Part shown: piece after piece, positions 21,689 to 31,556 of the stretch | Position numbering within the stretch: position 1 is the stretch's first letter | Layout: each line of letters starts with the position of its first letter | NCBI GenBank assembly: GCA_001898185.1 | Contig: MKTI01000003.1 | Location: forward strand, 124,001-188,000 | DNA length: 64,000 nucleotides | Direction: 5' to 3' | Source: Cellulomonas sp. 73-145 | GTDB taxonomy: Bacteria; Actinomycetota; Actinomycetes; Actinomycetales; Cellulomonadaceae | Notes under the pieces: generated by a model | The model's database searches: none | Told to the model about the DNA's origin: nothing | The model's input: the letters and a program-made list of their open reading frames with translations, nothing else | Program-made: the position numbers and the translations under genes

Positions 21689-23650
21689 GTGCATCTGTTG
21701 ACCGAACTGGTCGCCTCCGCCTCCCCGGTGGACGGCGGCTCCGTCTCCTACGCATCGCTGCTGGTGGGCCTGCCGCTGGCGTCCGCCGCCGTGCTGCTCC
21801 TGCTGGGGCGGCGTGCCGACCGCTGGGGCCACTGGGTGGGCGTGCTCGCCTCCGGCGCCGCCTTCCTGCTCGGCCTCGTCGCGTTCATCACCGTGCTGGG
21901 CCGCCCCGCCGACCAGCGCGTGCTCGACGTCAAGCTCGGCACCTGGATCGACGCCGGCTCGTTCCACCTGAACGCCGGCCTGCGCGTCGACCCGCTGTCG
22001 CTGACGTTCGTCCTGCTGGTGACCTTCGTCGGCACGCTGATCCACGTCTACTCCGTCGCCTACATGGAGCACGACGTCGACCGCCGCCGGTTCTTCGCCT
22101 ACCTCAACCTCTTCGTCGCGGCGATGCTGCTGCTGGTGCTGGCGGACTCGTACCTGCTGCTGTTCGTCGGCTGGGAGGGCGTCGGTCTGGCGTCCTACCT
22201 GCTGATCAGCTTCTGGAACTACCGGCTCGACTACGCGGTGGCCGGCAAGAAGGCGTTCGTCGCCAACCGCATCGGCGACCTGGGCCTGATCATCGGCATG
22301 GGCATGATCTTCGCCAAGGTCGGCGCGCTGGACTTCACCACGGTGCACGCCGCGGCGGCGTCCGGGTCGAAGGACACCGCGCTGTGGACGGGCGTCGGCC
22401 TGATGCTGCTGCTCGCCGCGTGCGGCAAGTCGGCGCAGTTCCCGCTGCAGTCCTGGCTGGGCGACGCGATGGCCGGCCCGACGCCGGTGTCCGCGCTGAT
22501 CCACGCCGCGACGATGGTCACGGCCGGCGTCTACCTGGTGGTGCGGTCGAACGCGATCTTCGACGCCGCGCCCACCGCTCGGCTCGTCGTGACGATCGTC
22601 GGCGCGATCAGCCTGCTGTTCGGCGCGATCGTCGGCTGCGCGAAGGACGACATCAAGAAGGCGCTGGCCGCCTCGACGATGTCCCAGATCGGCTACATGA
22701 TCCTGGCGGCCGGCCTCGGCCCCGTCGGCTACGCGTTCGCGATCCTGCACCTGGTGACGCACGGCTTCTTCAAGGCCGGCATGTTCCTCGGTGCCGGTTC
22801 CGTGATGCACGCGATGGACGACCAGACGGACATGCGGTTCTTCGGCGGCCTCGGGCGCTCGATGAAGATCACCTGGCTGACGTTCATGGCCGGTGCGCTG
22901 GCGATCGTCGGGATGTTCCCGTTCTCCGGGTTCTTCTCCAAGGACCCGATCATTGAGGCGGCCTTCGTGCCGACCGACGGGCAGCCGTGGCGCGCCTGGC
23001 TGTTCGGCACGGTCGCCCTGCTCGGCGCCGCGATCACGGCCTTCTACATCGCGCGGCTGTTCTTCATGACGTTCGAGGGCACCAAGCGCTGGACCGACAA
23101 GGCGGACGGGTCGCACCAGCACCCGCACGAGGCCCCGGCGCTGATGACCGTGCCGATGATCATCCTGGCGGTGGGCTCCGTCGCACTGGGCGGCATCCTC
23201 GCGACGGGCTCGCGGTTCACGCACTGGCTGGAGCCGTCGGTCGGCGCCACCGACCACGCCGAGCCGGTGATCCCCGCGCCGGTGCTGATCGCGCTGAGCC
23301 TGCTCGTCGTCGTGATCGGCGTCGTCATCGCCTGGCGCCGGTACGCCGTCGCCGCGGTGCCCACCACGCCGCCGCTCGGCACCACCCTCACGCGGGCCGC
23401 CCGCAAGGACCTGTACCAGGACGTCGTCAACGACGGCGTGCTGGTGGTCCCCGGCCAGGTGCTCACCCGGTCCCTCGTGTACGGGGACCGGGCCCTGGTG
23501 GACGGCGCCGTGTCCGGCCTCGCCAAGGGGACGGTCGCCTCCGGCGACCTCGCCCGCCGTCCACAGACCGGCTACGTCCGCTCCTACGCCTCGACGATGC
23601 TCCTGGGCCTGGTCGCCCTGGTGGTCGTCGTCCTGGCCCTGCAGAGCTGA
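21689..23650 (+). CDS. nuoL: NADH-quinone oxidoreductase subunit L
   Basis: Distal antiporter-like proton-pumping subunit with the long lateral helix. Conserved features are [27 protein letters not shown] with the TM5 glutamate, [20 protein letters not shown] with the pump lysine, and [16 protein letters not shown]. At 653 residues it is full length with about 16 transmembrane helices. The GTG start lies 10 bases after nuoK and has GAGGG upstream. Confidence 0.96.
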   Translation: MHLLTELVASASPVDGGSVSYASLLVGLPLASAAVLLLLGRRADRWGHWVGVLASGAAFLLGLVAFITVLGRPADQRVLDVKLGTWIDAGSFHLNAGLRVDPLSLTFVLLVTFVGTLIHVYSVAYMEHDVDRRRFFAYLNLFVAAMLLLVLADSYLLLFVGWEGVGLASYLLISFWNYRLDYAVAGKKAFVANRIGDLGLIIGMGMIFAKVGALDFTTVHAAAASGSKDTALWTGVGLMLLLAACGKSAQFPLQSWLGDAMAGPTPVSALIHAATMVTAGVYLVVRSNAIFDAAPTARLVVTIVGAISLLFGAIVGCAKDDIKKALAASTMSQIGYMILAAGLGPVGYAFAILHLVTHGFFKAGMFLGAGSVMHAMDDQTDMRFFGGLGRSMKITWLTFMAGALAIVGMFPFSGFFSKDPIIEAAFVPTDGQPWRAWLFGTVALLGAAITAFYIARLFFMTFEGTKRWTDKADGSHQHPHEAPALMTVPMIILAVGSVALGGILATGSRFTHWLEPSVGATDHAEPVIPAPVLIALSLLVVVIGVVIAWRRYAVAAVPTTPPLGTTLTRAARKDLYQDVVNDGVLVVPGQVLTRSLVYGDRALVDGAVSGLAKGTVASGDLARRPQTGYVRSYASTMLLGLVALVVVVLALQS

Positions 23651-23667
23651 CGGGAGAGCAGCGACCG

Positions 23668-25203
23668 ATGTCTTCCTTCCCCTGGCTCACCGTCCTGGTG
23701 CTGCTGCCCCTGGTCGGCGCCGTCGTGCTGTGGGTGCTGCCCGCCGCGCCACGCAACGTCGTCCGGCCGGTGGCGCTGGCCTTCGCGATCGCCGAGCTGG
23801 TGCTGACCGGCCTGGCGTTCCTCGCCTTCGACACCCACCGTGCCGGCGAGTACCAGCTGACCGAGGTGCACAGCTGGATCCCCGCGTTCGGCGTCTCCTA
23901 CGCGGTCGGCGTCAACGGCGTCGCGCTCGCGCTGATCGGCATGTCGGTGCTGCTGGTGCCGCTGGTGGTGCTCGCCGCCTGGCACGAGCAGGGCAGCACG
24001 GCGTCCGCGTCGAACAGCCTGCGTCGCTACCTCGCGCTGGTGCTCGCGCTCGAGGCGTTCGTCGTCGCGGTGTTCGCCGCGCGCGACGTGTTCCTCTTCT
24101 ACATCCTGTTCGAGGCGATGCTGATCCCGGTCTACTTCATGATCGGCAGCTACGGCGGGCCCCGACGGCGCTACGCCGCGGTGAAGTTCCTGCTGTACTC
24201 GCTCGCCGGTGGGCTGGTCATGCTGGTCGGCGTCATCGCGCTGTACCTCAAGGGCCCCGGCGGGCCGCAGGGCTTCCTCACGCAGAACCTGGTCGGCCTG
24301 CACCTGGACCCCACCACCGAGCGGCTGCTGTTCGTCGCGTTCTTCGTCGCGTTCGCCATCAAGGCGCCGATGTTCCCGGTGCACACCTGGCTGCCCGACG
24401 CCGCCGAGCAGGCACCCGCCGGCACCTCGACGCTGCTGGTCGGCGTGCTCGACAAGGTCGGCACCTTCGGGATGCTGACGCTGTGCCTGCCGCTCTTCCC
24501 GAACGCCTCGCGCTGGGCCGCCCCGGTGGTGATCGTCCTGGCGGTGGTGTCCATCCTGTACGGCGCCCTGCTGGCGATCGGCCAGCGTGACCTGCTCCGG
24601 CTGGTGGCGTACACGTCGGTGTCGCACTTCGGCTTCATCGTGCTCGGCATCTTCGCCTTCACGTCGACGTCCGTCGCGGGCTCGTCGTTCTACATGGTCA
24701 ACCACGGGTTCAGCACCGGCGCCCTGTTCCTGCTCGCCGGGTTCCTGATCTCGCGCCGCGGGTCGCAGCGGATCGACGACTTCGGCGGGCTGCAGCGGGT
24801 CACCCCGGTGCTCGCGGGCCTGTTCCTGGTGGTCGGCCTCTCGGCGCTCGCGCTGCCCGGACTGTCGCCGTTCGTGAGCGAGTTCCTGGTGCTGGTCGGC
24901 AGCTTCCCGGCGGTGCCGGCCGCCGCGGTCGTCGCCAGCATCGGCGTGGTGCTCGCCGCGCTCTACATCCTGTGGACCTACCAGCGGATGTTCACCGGAC
25001 CCGTGCGGCCCGGTCTGGACACCATGAAGGACGTCAGCACCGTGGAGCGGTGGGCGATCGGCCCGCTGGTCGCCGTCATGCTGGTGCTCGGCTTCGTGCC
25101 CGGGCCCGCGCTGAACCTGGTCCGCCCAGCCGCGCAGACCACCGTGCAGAACGTCGGCGTCGCCGACCTGCCGGCCGTCGCATCCGAAGGGACCGCCAAG
25201 TGA
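23668..25203 (+). CDS. nuoM: NADH-quinone oxidoreductase subunit M
   Basis: Antiporter-like proton-pumping subunit of complex I. It has the TM5 glutamate in FLFYILFEAMLIPVYFMIG and the pump lysine in AIKAPMFPVHTWLPDAAEQA. A further conserved run is LLRLVAYTSVSHFGFIVLG. The protein has 511 residues and about 14 transmembrane helices. It starts 17 bases after nuoL (GGGAG upstream) and its last codons overlap the nuoN start. Confidence 0.96.
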   Translation: MSSFPWLTVLVLLPLVGAVVLWVLPAAPRNVVRPVALAFAIAELVLTGLAFLAFDTHRAGEYQLTEVHSWIPAFGVSYAVGVNGVALALIGMSVLLVPLVVLAAWHEQGSTASASNSLRRYLALVLALEAFVVAVFAARDVFLFYILFEAMLIPVYFMIGSYGGPRRRYAAVKFLLYSLAGGLVMLVGVIALYLKGPGGPQGFLTQNLVGLHLDPTTERLLFVAFFVAFAIKAPMFPVHTWLPDAAEQAPAGTSTLLVGVLDKVGTFGMLTLCLPLFPNASRWAAPVVIVLAVVSILYGALLAIGQRDLLRLVAYTSVSHFGFIVLGIFAFTSTSVAGSSFYMVNHGFSTGALFLLAGFLISRRGSQRIDDFGGLQRVTPVLAGLFLVVGLSALALPGLSPFVSEFLVLVGSFPAVPAAAVVASIGVVLAALYILWTYQRMFTGPVRPGLDTMKDVSTVERWAIGPLVAVMLVLGFVPGPALNLVRPAAQTTVQNVGVADLPAVASEGTAK

Positions 25204-26918
25204 TCGCCGCTGCCTTCACCGCGCCGAGCGTCGCCTGGACGGCGCTCGCCCCGGTGGTCGTCGTGCTGGGCGCCGCCGTGGTCGGTGTGCTGGTCGAGGC
25301 CTTCGTGCCCGACCGGCTCCGCCGCACCACCCAGGTCGCTCTCGCGATCGCCGCCACGGCCGGTGCGCTGGTCGCCGTCATCGCCCTGTGGGGCGGGGTG
25401 CACCGCTCCGGCGGCACCGTCGTGCTCGGCGGTTCGCTGCTGGTGGACGGCCCGACCCTGGTGCTCTGGGCCACGCTGGCGCTGCTCGGTCTGCTGTCGG
25501 TGCTGGTGGTCGCGGACCGCACCCAGACCGGCGAGGACTCGTTCGCGCCGCTCGCTGCGGCCGTCCCCGGCTCGGAGTACGAGGAGCAGGCCCGCCGTGC
25601 GGGGCTGGCGCAGACCGAGGTCTACCCGCTGACGCTCTTCGCCCTCGGCGGGATGATGGTGTTCCCGGCGGCTGGTGACCTGCTGACGCTGTTCGTCGCG
25701 CTCGAGGTGCTGTCGCTGCCGCTCTACCTGCTGTCCGGCATGGCGCGCCGCCGCCGTCTCCTCTCGCAGGAGGCGTCGATGAAGTACTTCCTGCTCGGCG
25801 CCTTCGCCTCGGCGCTCCTGCTGTTCGGCATCGTGCTGCTGTACGGCTACAGCGGCTCGATCCGGTACGCCGACATCACGGCCGCGACGGGCACCCCGGG
25901 CGGGACCGAGGGGCTGCTGCTGGTCGGCACGGTGCTGCTGTTCGCGGGCCTGCTGTTCAAGGTCGGTGCGGTGCCGTTCCACATGTGGACCCCGGACGTC
26001 TACCAGGGCGCCCCGACGCCCATCACGGGCTTCATGGCCGCGTGCACCAAGGTCGCGGCGTTCGGCGCGATCCTGCGGATCGTCTACGCGATGCTGCCCG
26101 GGATGGCGTGGGACCTCGGCGCCCTGCTGTGGATCGTGGCGATCGCCACCATGGTGGTCGGCACGGTCGCCGGCCTGGTGCAGAACGACGTGAAGCGGCT
26201 GCTCGCCTACTCCTCGATCGCGCACGCGGGCTTCGTGCTCACCGGCGTCGTCGCGCTGCACCAGCGCGGCATCACGGGCGTGCTGTTCTACCTGGTCGCG
26301 TACGGCCTGGCGACCATCGGCGCGTTCGCGATCGTCTCGCTGGTGCGGGAGCGCAGCGGCGACTCGATCACGGGTGAGGCGACGGCACTGTCCCAGTGGG
26401 CCGGACTGGGCCGGTCGCACCCGGTGCTGGCGCTGACCTTCACGCTGTTCCTGCTGTCCTTCGCCGGCATCCCGCTGACGGCGGGGTTCATGGGGAAGTT
26501 CGCGGTGTTCTCCGCGGCGGTGGCCGGCGGTGCCTGGCCCCTCGCGCTGATCGGCGTGCTCGCCTCGGCGGCGGCCGCGTTCTTCTACGTCCGGATCATC
26601 GTGCTGATGTTCTTCACGGCGGCGCACGAGGAGACGGCCGAGGCTGTGGTCGAGGACGGGGCCGTCGCGGGCGGGGAGGGCCTGCCCGCGGCCGCGCCCG
26701 ACGAGCTGCTCACGGCGGACGTCGCCGCCGGTGGGACAGCCACTGCGGTCGCGGTCGCCCCGACGCTCACCGAGCGGGCCACCGCGACGGTCGTCGTCCG
26801 GTCCGAGGGCTTCGCGGCGGTCGCGATCGCGGTCTGCGCCGTCGGCACCATCCTGCTCGGCGTGTTCCCCACCCCGGTGCTCGACCTGGTCGACGCGGTG
26901 GCGCGGTTCCTGCAGTGA
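25200..26918 (+). CDS. nuoN: NADH-quinone oxidoreductase subunit N
   Basis: Third antiporter-like subunit of complex I. Conserved features are LLTLFVALEVLSLPLYLLSG, KVGAVPFHMWTPDVYQGAPT and DVKRLLAYSSIAHAGFVLTG. At 572 residues it is somewhat long. An Ala/Glu-rich hydrophilic loop (about residues 480-525) lies before the last helix. GTG 25200 overlaps the nuoM stop (GTGA). It is the last nuo gene, 50 bases before the polyprenyl synthase. Confidence 0.96.
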   Translation: MIAAAFTAPSVAWTALAPVVVVLGAAVVGVLVEAFVPDRLRRTTQVALAIAATAGALVAVIALWGGVHRSGGTVVLGGSLLVDGPTLVLWATLALLGLLSVLVVADRTQTGEDSFAPLAAAVPGSEYEEQARRAGLAQTEVYPLTLFALGGMMVFPAAGDLLTLFVALEVLSLPLYLLSGMARRRRLLSQEASMKYFLLGAFASALLLFGIVLLYGYSGSIRYADITAATGTPGGTEGLLLVGTVLLFAGLLFKVGAVPFHMWTPDVYQGAPTPITGFMAACTKVAAFGAILRIVYAMLPGMAWDLGALLWIVAIATMVVGTVAGLVQNDVKRLLAYSSIAHAGFVLTGVVALHQRGITGVLFYLVAYGLATIGAFAIVSLVRERSGDSITGEATALSQWAGLGRSHPVLALTFTLFLLSFAGIPLTAGFMGKFAVFSAAVAGGAWPLALIGVLASAAAAFFYVRIIVLMFFTAAHEETAEAVVEDGAVAGGEGLPAAAPDELLTADVAAGGTATAVAVAPTLTERATATVVVRSEGFAAVAIAVCAVGTILLGVFPTPVLDLVDAVARFLQ

Positions 26919-26968
26919 CGGCTGTCCGCCGCTGCGCCGCCACCGGGTCCGGAAGATAGGTTCATCCC

Positions 26969-27976
26969 GTGACGACGACGACGGCCTTCGCCCTCGCCGA
27001 CCCCGAGCTCTCCGCACGACTGACGGAGCGGCTCGGCACGGTCGAGGCGCGCCTGCGTGAGGCGGTGGCGACCACCGACCTGCTGGTCGGCGCCACCAGC
27101 ACGCACCTGGTCTCGGCCGGCGGCAAGCGGCTGCGTCCCCTGCTCACGCTGCTGACGGCGGAGCTCGGCGACTCCGACCGCTCGCAGGTGATCGACGGCG
27201 CCGTGGTGGTCGAGCTGACCCACCTGGCGTCGCTGTACCACGACGACGTGATGGACGACGCTCCGCTGCGCCGCGGCGCTCCCGCCGCCCACGAGGTGTG
27301 GGGCAACTCGATCGCCATCCTCACGGGCGACCTGCTGTTCGCCCGGGCGTCGCAGGTGGTCGCGCACCTCGGTCAGCCGGCGCTGACCCTGCAGGCGGAC
27401 ACGTTCGTCCGGCTCTGCATGGGGCAGATGCACGAGACGGTCGGGCCGGCGACGGGGGAGGACCCGGTCGAGCACTACCTGCAGGTGCTCGCCGACAAGA
27501 CGGCGTCGCTGATCGCGACCTCGGCGCAGTTCGGCGCGATGCTGTCCGGCTGCTCGGCGGAGGTGGTCGCGACCGTGGGACGGTTCGGCGAGCTGATCGG
27601 CCTGGCGTTCCAGCTGGCCGACGACGTGCTGGACCTGACCTCCGACGGGTCGCTCAGCGGCAAGACCCCCGGTACCGACCTGCGTGACGGCGTGCCGACC
27701 ATGCCGGTGCTGCTGCTGCGCGCGCGGGCGGCGGGTCCCGACGCCACCGACGAGGACCGTGCGGCGGTGGCCCTGCTGGACTCCGACCTGTCGGACGACG
27801 ACCGGCTGGCCGCCGCCGTGGCGACCCTCGGACGGCACCCGGTGGTGGAGGAGACGCGGCAGCGCGCCCTTGCCGTGGCGCGTGCCGCCGTGGCCGAGCT
27901 CGCACCGCTGCCGGACGGCCCCGTCAAGGAGTCCCTGGTGCAGTTCGCCGACGCGCTGGTGGACCGCGCGGCCTGA
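26969..27976 (+). CDS. long-chain polyprenyl diphosphate synthase
   Basis: Trans-isoprenyl diphosphate synthase. Both Asp-rich motifs are present: LYHDDVMDDAPLRRG (first DDxxD) and FQLADDVLDLTSDG (second DDxxD). The GGKRLRP substrate-binding motif is at about residue 50. At 335 residues it belongs to the heptaprenyl/octaprenyl/nonaprenyl group (IspB/HepT/GrcC-like). Position directly after nuoN and near the men genes suggests it makes the menaquinone side chain. Exact chain length cannot be read from sequence here. Confidence 0.9.
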   Translation: MTTTTAFALADPELSARLTERLGTVEARLREAVATTDLLVGATSTHLVSAGGKRLRPLLTLLTAELGDSDRSQVIDGAVVVELTHLASLYHDDVMDDAPLRRGAPAAHEVWGNSIAILTGDLLFARASQVVAHLGQPALTLQADTFVRLCMGQMHETVGPATGEDPVEHYLQVLADKTASLIATSAQFGAMLSGCSAEVVATVGRFGELIGLAFQLADDVLDLTSDGSLSGKTPGTDLRDGVPTMPVLLLRARAAGPDATDEDRAAVALLDSDLSDDDRLAAAVATLGRHPVVEETRQRALAVARAAVAELAPLPDGPVKESLVQFADALVDRAA

Positions 27977-28135
27977 CCCGTCCTGCGCCGGTCCGGGCAC
28001 CGCTGCGGCGCGTACCGGGGGCGGGGGAGCGGCCCCGTCGGGCACCGTCACGGGCCGGTCATCGGGTGGTCAGCGCTCCGCCCGGCCCTCGCTATGCTGA
28101 CCGACGTCCACCTGGTCGTCGTCGGAGAAGACCGC

Positions 28136-28882
28136 ATGAGCGCAGCTGACCCGGCGCCCCGGGAGGGCGGTCCGACGGTGCGGGTGGGCGCCGCCAGCCA
28201 CCGTGGCGGTCGCCTGGACAACGAGGACTCGTACCGCGCCGGTGACGGCGTGTACCTGGTCGCCGACGGCATGGGTGGGCACGAGGCGGGCGAGGTCGCC
28301 AGCGCGACGGCCGTCGAGTCCCTGGGCAGCCTGACGGGCGGCACCCCCGACGAGGACGACGTGCGCGCGGCGCTGCGCACGGCGCACGAGCGCGTGCGTG
28401 CCCTGCCGGTCGGTGGTGAGCGGCGCCCCGGGACGACGGTGTCCGGTGTGGTGCTGAGCGAGCGCGACGGGTTGCCGTGCTGGCTGGTGCTCAACGTCGG
28501 CGACTCCCGCACCTACCGGATGGTGGGTGGCGTCCTCGAGCAGCTGACCACCGACCACTCGCGCGTGGCGGAGCTCGTGGCGACCGGGTTCCTCGACCCG
28601 CAGGACGTGTCCCGGCACCCCGAGCGGCACGTGGTGACGCGCGTCCTCGGCGGTGGCTCTCCGGACGTCGAGCCGGACGTGTTCGCGCTCCCCGTCAGCC
28701 CCACGGAGCGCATCGTCGTGTGCAGCGACGGGCTGTCCGAGGCGATGCCGGACGCCCGGATCCAGGCGGAGCTGCGGGCGCACCCCGAGGCGCAGCAGGC
28801 GGCCGACGCCCTGGTCGCGGCGGCGCTGGCCGTCGGCGCCCGGGACAACGTCACGGTCGTCGTCGTCGACGTCGTCGGCTGA
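28136..28882 (+). CDS. PP2C-family protein serine/threonine phosphatase
   Basis: Metal-dependent phosphatase that counteracts Ser/Thr kinases. Motifs are GGRLDNEDSYRAG, VYLVADGMGGHEAGEVAS, VLNVGDSRTYRM, LTTDHSR and VVCSDGLSEAMPD, ending ARDNVTVVVVDVVG, which places all the Asp ligands of the dinuclear metal site. It is 248 residues, cytoplasmic, with no transmembrane segment. Start ATG 28136 is preceded by GGAGAAG. No kinase gene is adjacent; its partner is unknown. Confidence 0.9.
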   Translation: MSAADPAPREGGPTVRVGAASHRGGRLDNEDSYRAGDGVYLVADGMGGHEAGEVASATAVESLGSLTGGTPDEDDVRAALRTAHERVRALPVGGERRPGTTVSGVVLSERDGLPCWLVLNVGDSRTYRMVGGVLEQLTTDHSRVAELVATGFLDPQDVSRHPERHVVTRVLGGGSPDVEPDVFALPVSPTERIVVCSDGLSEAMPDARIQAELRAHPEAQQAADALVAAALAVGARDNVTVVVVDVVG

Positions 28883-28918
28883 CCCCTGCCGGGTGGTCGC
28901 CCTGCCCGCGGGGGCGCC

Positions 28919-29914
28919 TCAGCGCTCCGCGACCGACTCGCAGTCCCCGCTCGCGTCCACGGCCGCACGAGCCTCGAGCACCTGCGTCCGCCGGTGCCGC
29001 AGACCGTCCACCGCCAGCATCACCAGGGCCACCCACACGAGCCCGAAGCCCCACCACCGCGCGGGCGGCATGTGCTCGTGCAGCAGCAGCACGCCGGTGA
29101 GGAACTGCAGCACGGGCGTCAGGTACTGCAGCAGCCCGATCACGGACAGCGGCAGCCGGCGGGCGGCGCTGTTGAACAGCAGCAGCGGGACGGCGGTCAC
29201 CACGCCCGCGGAGGCGAGCGCCGCGGCGTGCCAGCCGCCGTGGCCGGTGAACGAGCCGGTGCCGGCCACCTGCAGCCACACCAGGTAGCCGGCAGCCACC
29301 GGGGTGAGCACCAGCGTCTCGGCCGCCAGGCCCGGCAGGGCGCCGACCGAGCGGCCCACCTGCTTCTTGATCAGCCCGTACAGCGCGAAGCTCGCCGTCA
29401 GGGAGAGGGCGATCCACGGCACCCGTCCGTAGCCGACGGTGATCACCACGACTGCGGCCGCGCCGAACGCCAGCGCCACCCACTGCACCCGGCGCAGCCG
29501 CTCCCGCAGCACCAGAACGGCGAGGCCGACGGTCACCAGCGGGTTGATGAAGTAGCCGAGCGCGTCGTCCACCACCTGGTCGGTGAGGATGCCGTAGACG
29601 AACACCAGCCAGTTGATCGCCAGCAGCACCGCGGCGACCCCGAGGGTGGCCAGCGTGCGCGGTCGGCGCAGCAGCTCGGCGAAGGGGCGCCAGCTCCGGG
29701 TGGCGACCAGCAGCAGCAGGCAGAAGAGGAGCGACCACACCACCCGGTGGGCGATGATCTCCACCGCGCCGGACGGCTGCAGCAGCGGGAAGTAGAGCGG
29801 CAGGCCGCCCCAGAGCAGGTACGCGCCGATGCCGGCGGCCAGGCCGCCCCGGCCGGGCCGGGCTGCGGCGGTGGCTCCGTCGGTCGGGGCAGGGATCGTC
29901 CGCTCGTCGGCCAC
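28919..29914 (-). CDS. rarD: RarD-like EamA-family permease
   Basis: Ten-transmembrane drug/metabolite transporter superfamily protein of the RarD subfamily. Recognised by LLWGGLPLYFPLLQPSGAVE, IIAHRVVWSLLFCLLLL, INWLVFVYGILTDQVVDDALGYFINPL (residues about 93-119) and LLQYLTPVLQFLTGVLLLHE. RarD proteins are poorly characterised; the name comes from chloramphenicol sensitivity work and the substrate is unknown. GTG 29914 is chosen; GTG 29941 would add nine residues. It is convergent with the PP2C gene and divergent from the ferredoxin reductase. Confidence 0.85.
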   Translation of the reverse strand: MADERTIPAPTDGATAAARPGRGGLAAGIGAYLLWGGLPLYFPLLQPSGAVEIIAHRVVWSLLFCLLLLVATRSWRPFAELLRRPRTLATLGVAAVLLAINWLVFVYGILTDQVVDDALGYFINPLVTVGLAVLVLRERLRRVQWVALAFGAAAVVVITVGYGRVPWIALSLTASFALYGLIKKQVGRSVGALPGLAAETLVLTPVAAGYLVWLQVAGTGSFTGHGGWHAAALASAGVVTAVPLLLFNSAARRLPLSVIGLLQYLTPVLQFLTGVLLLHEHMPPARWWGFGLVWVALVMLAVDGLRHRRTQVLEARAAVDASGDCESVAER

Positions 29915-30052
29915 CGGCTGACTGTAGGTCGTGCCACCCACGCGGGCACCGGGCGTCCGTCCGCATGCGAGACGTGCTGGCGGGCGCCGAGGGGGTCCCG
30001 CCTAGACTGGCCGGCAGCTACCGAACCCCCTCGCGGAAGGTCCCTTCGTCCC

Positions 30053-31423
30053 GTGACCACCACGCCCTTGCGCGTCGCCGTCGTCGGCGCCGGGCCCGCC
30101 GGAATCTACGCCTCCGACATCCTGGCCCGGTCCGGCCTGGACGTCAGCATCGACCTGATCGAGCGGCTGCCGGCCCCGTTCGGGCTGGTGCGCTACGGCG
30201 TCGCCCCGGACCACCCGCGGATCAAGCAGATCATCGTCGCCCTGCACAAGGTGCTGGAGCGCGGGGACATCCGCCTGCTCGCCGACGTCGACTACGGCAC
30301 CGACCTGACGCTCGACGACCTGCGGCAGCACTACGACGCGGTCATCTTCGCCACCGGTGCGATCCGGGACGCCGGCCTGCGGGTGCCCGGCGTCGACCTG
30401 GTCGGCTCGTACGGTGCCGCCGACTTCGTCTCCTGGTACGACGGGCACCCGGACGTGCCGCGCACCTGGCCGCTCGAGGCCCGCGAGGTCGCGGTGATCG
30501 GCGCCGGCAACGTCGCGCTCGACGTGGCGCGGATCCTCGCCAAGCACCCGGAGGACCTGCTGCCGACGGAGGTGCCGCCCAACGTCTACGAGGGTCTGCT
30601 GGCCAGCCCGGTGACGGACGTGCACGTGTTCGCCCGCCGCGGTCCGGCGCAGGTGAAGTTCTCCCCGCTGGAGCTGCGCGAGCTGGGCCACGTGCCGGAC
30701 GTCGACGTGATCGTCTACCCCGAGGACTTCGACTTCGACGAGGGGTCGATGGCCGCCATCCACTCCTCGAACCAGACCAAGCAGGTGGTCAAGACCCTCA
30801 CCGACTGGACCCTCAAGGAGCCGGAGGACCTGACGGCGAGCCGCCGGATCCACCTGCACTTCCTGCAGCGGCCGGTCGAGGTGCTGGGGGAGGACGGCCA
30901 CGTCGTCGGCCTGCGGACCGAGCGCACGGCGCTCAACGGAGACGGCAACGTCACCGGCACCGGCCGCACCGCCGACTGGCCCGTGCAGGCCGTCTACCGG
31001 GCCGTCGGCTACTTCGGCTCGCCGCTGCCGGAGCTGCCGTTCGACGAGGTCGGCGGGGTAATCCCCAACCGCGAGGGTCGGGTGGTGGACGACGGCGGCG
31101 ACGCGCTGCCCGGCCTGTACACCACCGGCTGGATCAAGCGGGGTCCGGTCGGCCTGATCGGGCACACCAAGTCGGACGCGACGGAGACCGTCGCGCACCT
31201 GCGCGAGGACGCCGAGGCGGGGCTGCTGCCGCCGGCGACGGAGCGGGACCCGCAGGCTGTGACCAAGCTGCTCGACGAGCGCGGTGTCGATGCGATCGAG
31301 TGGTCCGGGTGGCAGCTGCTGGACGCGTACGAGCGGGCGCTCGGCGAGGTGCAGGGGCGCGAGCGGGTCAAGGTCGTGCCTCGCGAGGAGATGGTGGACG
31401 TCTCGTTGGGCCGCCGCGGCTGA
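30053..31423 (+). CDS. ferredoxin-NADP+ reductase, adrenodoxin-reductase type (FprA-like)
   Basis: FAD enzyme that passes electrons between NADPH and ferredoxin. It shows the FAD motif VAVVGAGPAGIYASDIL at residues about 7-23, IERLPAPFGLVRYGVAPDHP, and the NADP motif VIGAGNVALDVARIL. The late WIKRGPVGLIGHTKSDA segment is typical of the adrenodoxin-reductase group. At 456 residues it matches mycobacterial FprA. GTG 30053 follows GGAAGG. No ferredoxin gene is adjacent. Confidence 0.92.
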   Translation: MTTTPLRVAVVGAGPAGIYASDILARSGLDVSIDLIERLPAPFGLVRYGVAPDHPRIKQIIVALHKVLERGDIRLLADVDYGTDLTLDDLRQHYDAVIFATGAIRDAGLRVPGVDLVGSYGAADFVSWYDGHPDVPRTWPLEAREVAVIGAGNVALDVARILAKHPEDLLPTEVPPNVYEGLLASPVTDVHVFARRGPAQVKFSPLELRELGHVPDVDVIVYPEDFDFDEGSMAAIHSSNQTKQVVKTLTDWTLKEPEDLTASRRIHLHFLQRPVEVLGEDGHVVGLRTERTALNGDGNVTGTGRTADWPVQAVYRAVGYFGSPLPELPFDEVGGVIPNREGRVVDDGGDALPGLYTTGWIKRGPVGLIGHTKSDATETVAHLREDAEAGLLPPATERDPQAVTKLLDERGVDAIEWSGWQLLDAYERALGEVQGRERVKVVPREEMVDVSLGRRG

Positions 31424-31440
31424 CCCGCTCCGGGGCCCTC

Positions 31441-31461
31441 GGGGCGTCCCGGGAACGCCCC
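31441..31461 (+). terminator. hairpin after ferredoxin reductase gene
   Basis: GGGGCGT (31441-31447) pairs with ACGCCCC (31455-31461) around a 7-base loop, starting 18 bases after the stop codon. No U-tract follows. Confidence 0.5.
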
Positions 31462-31556
31462 GAGCGGAGCGGGCGTTGTCACGCACAGGACGCCGGTACG
31501 CGTCGGCCCGCAGGGGCCGCCCGGCGCCGTGCACGGATCAGGAGCTCGACGCGACC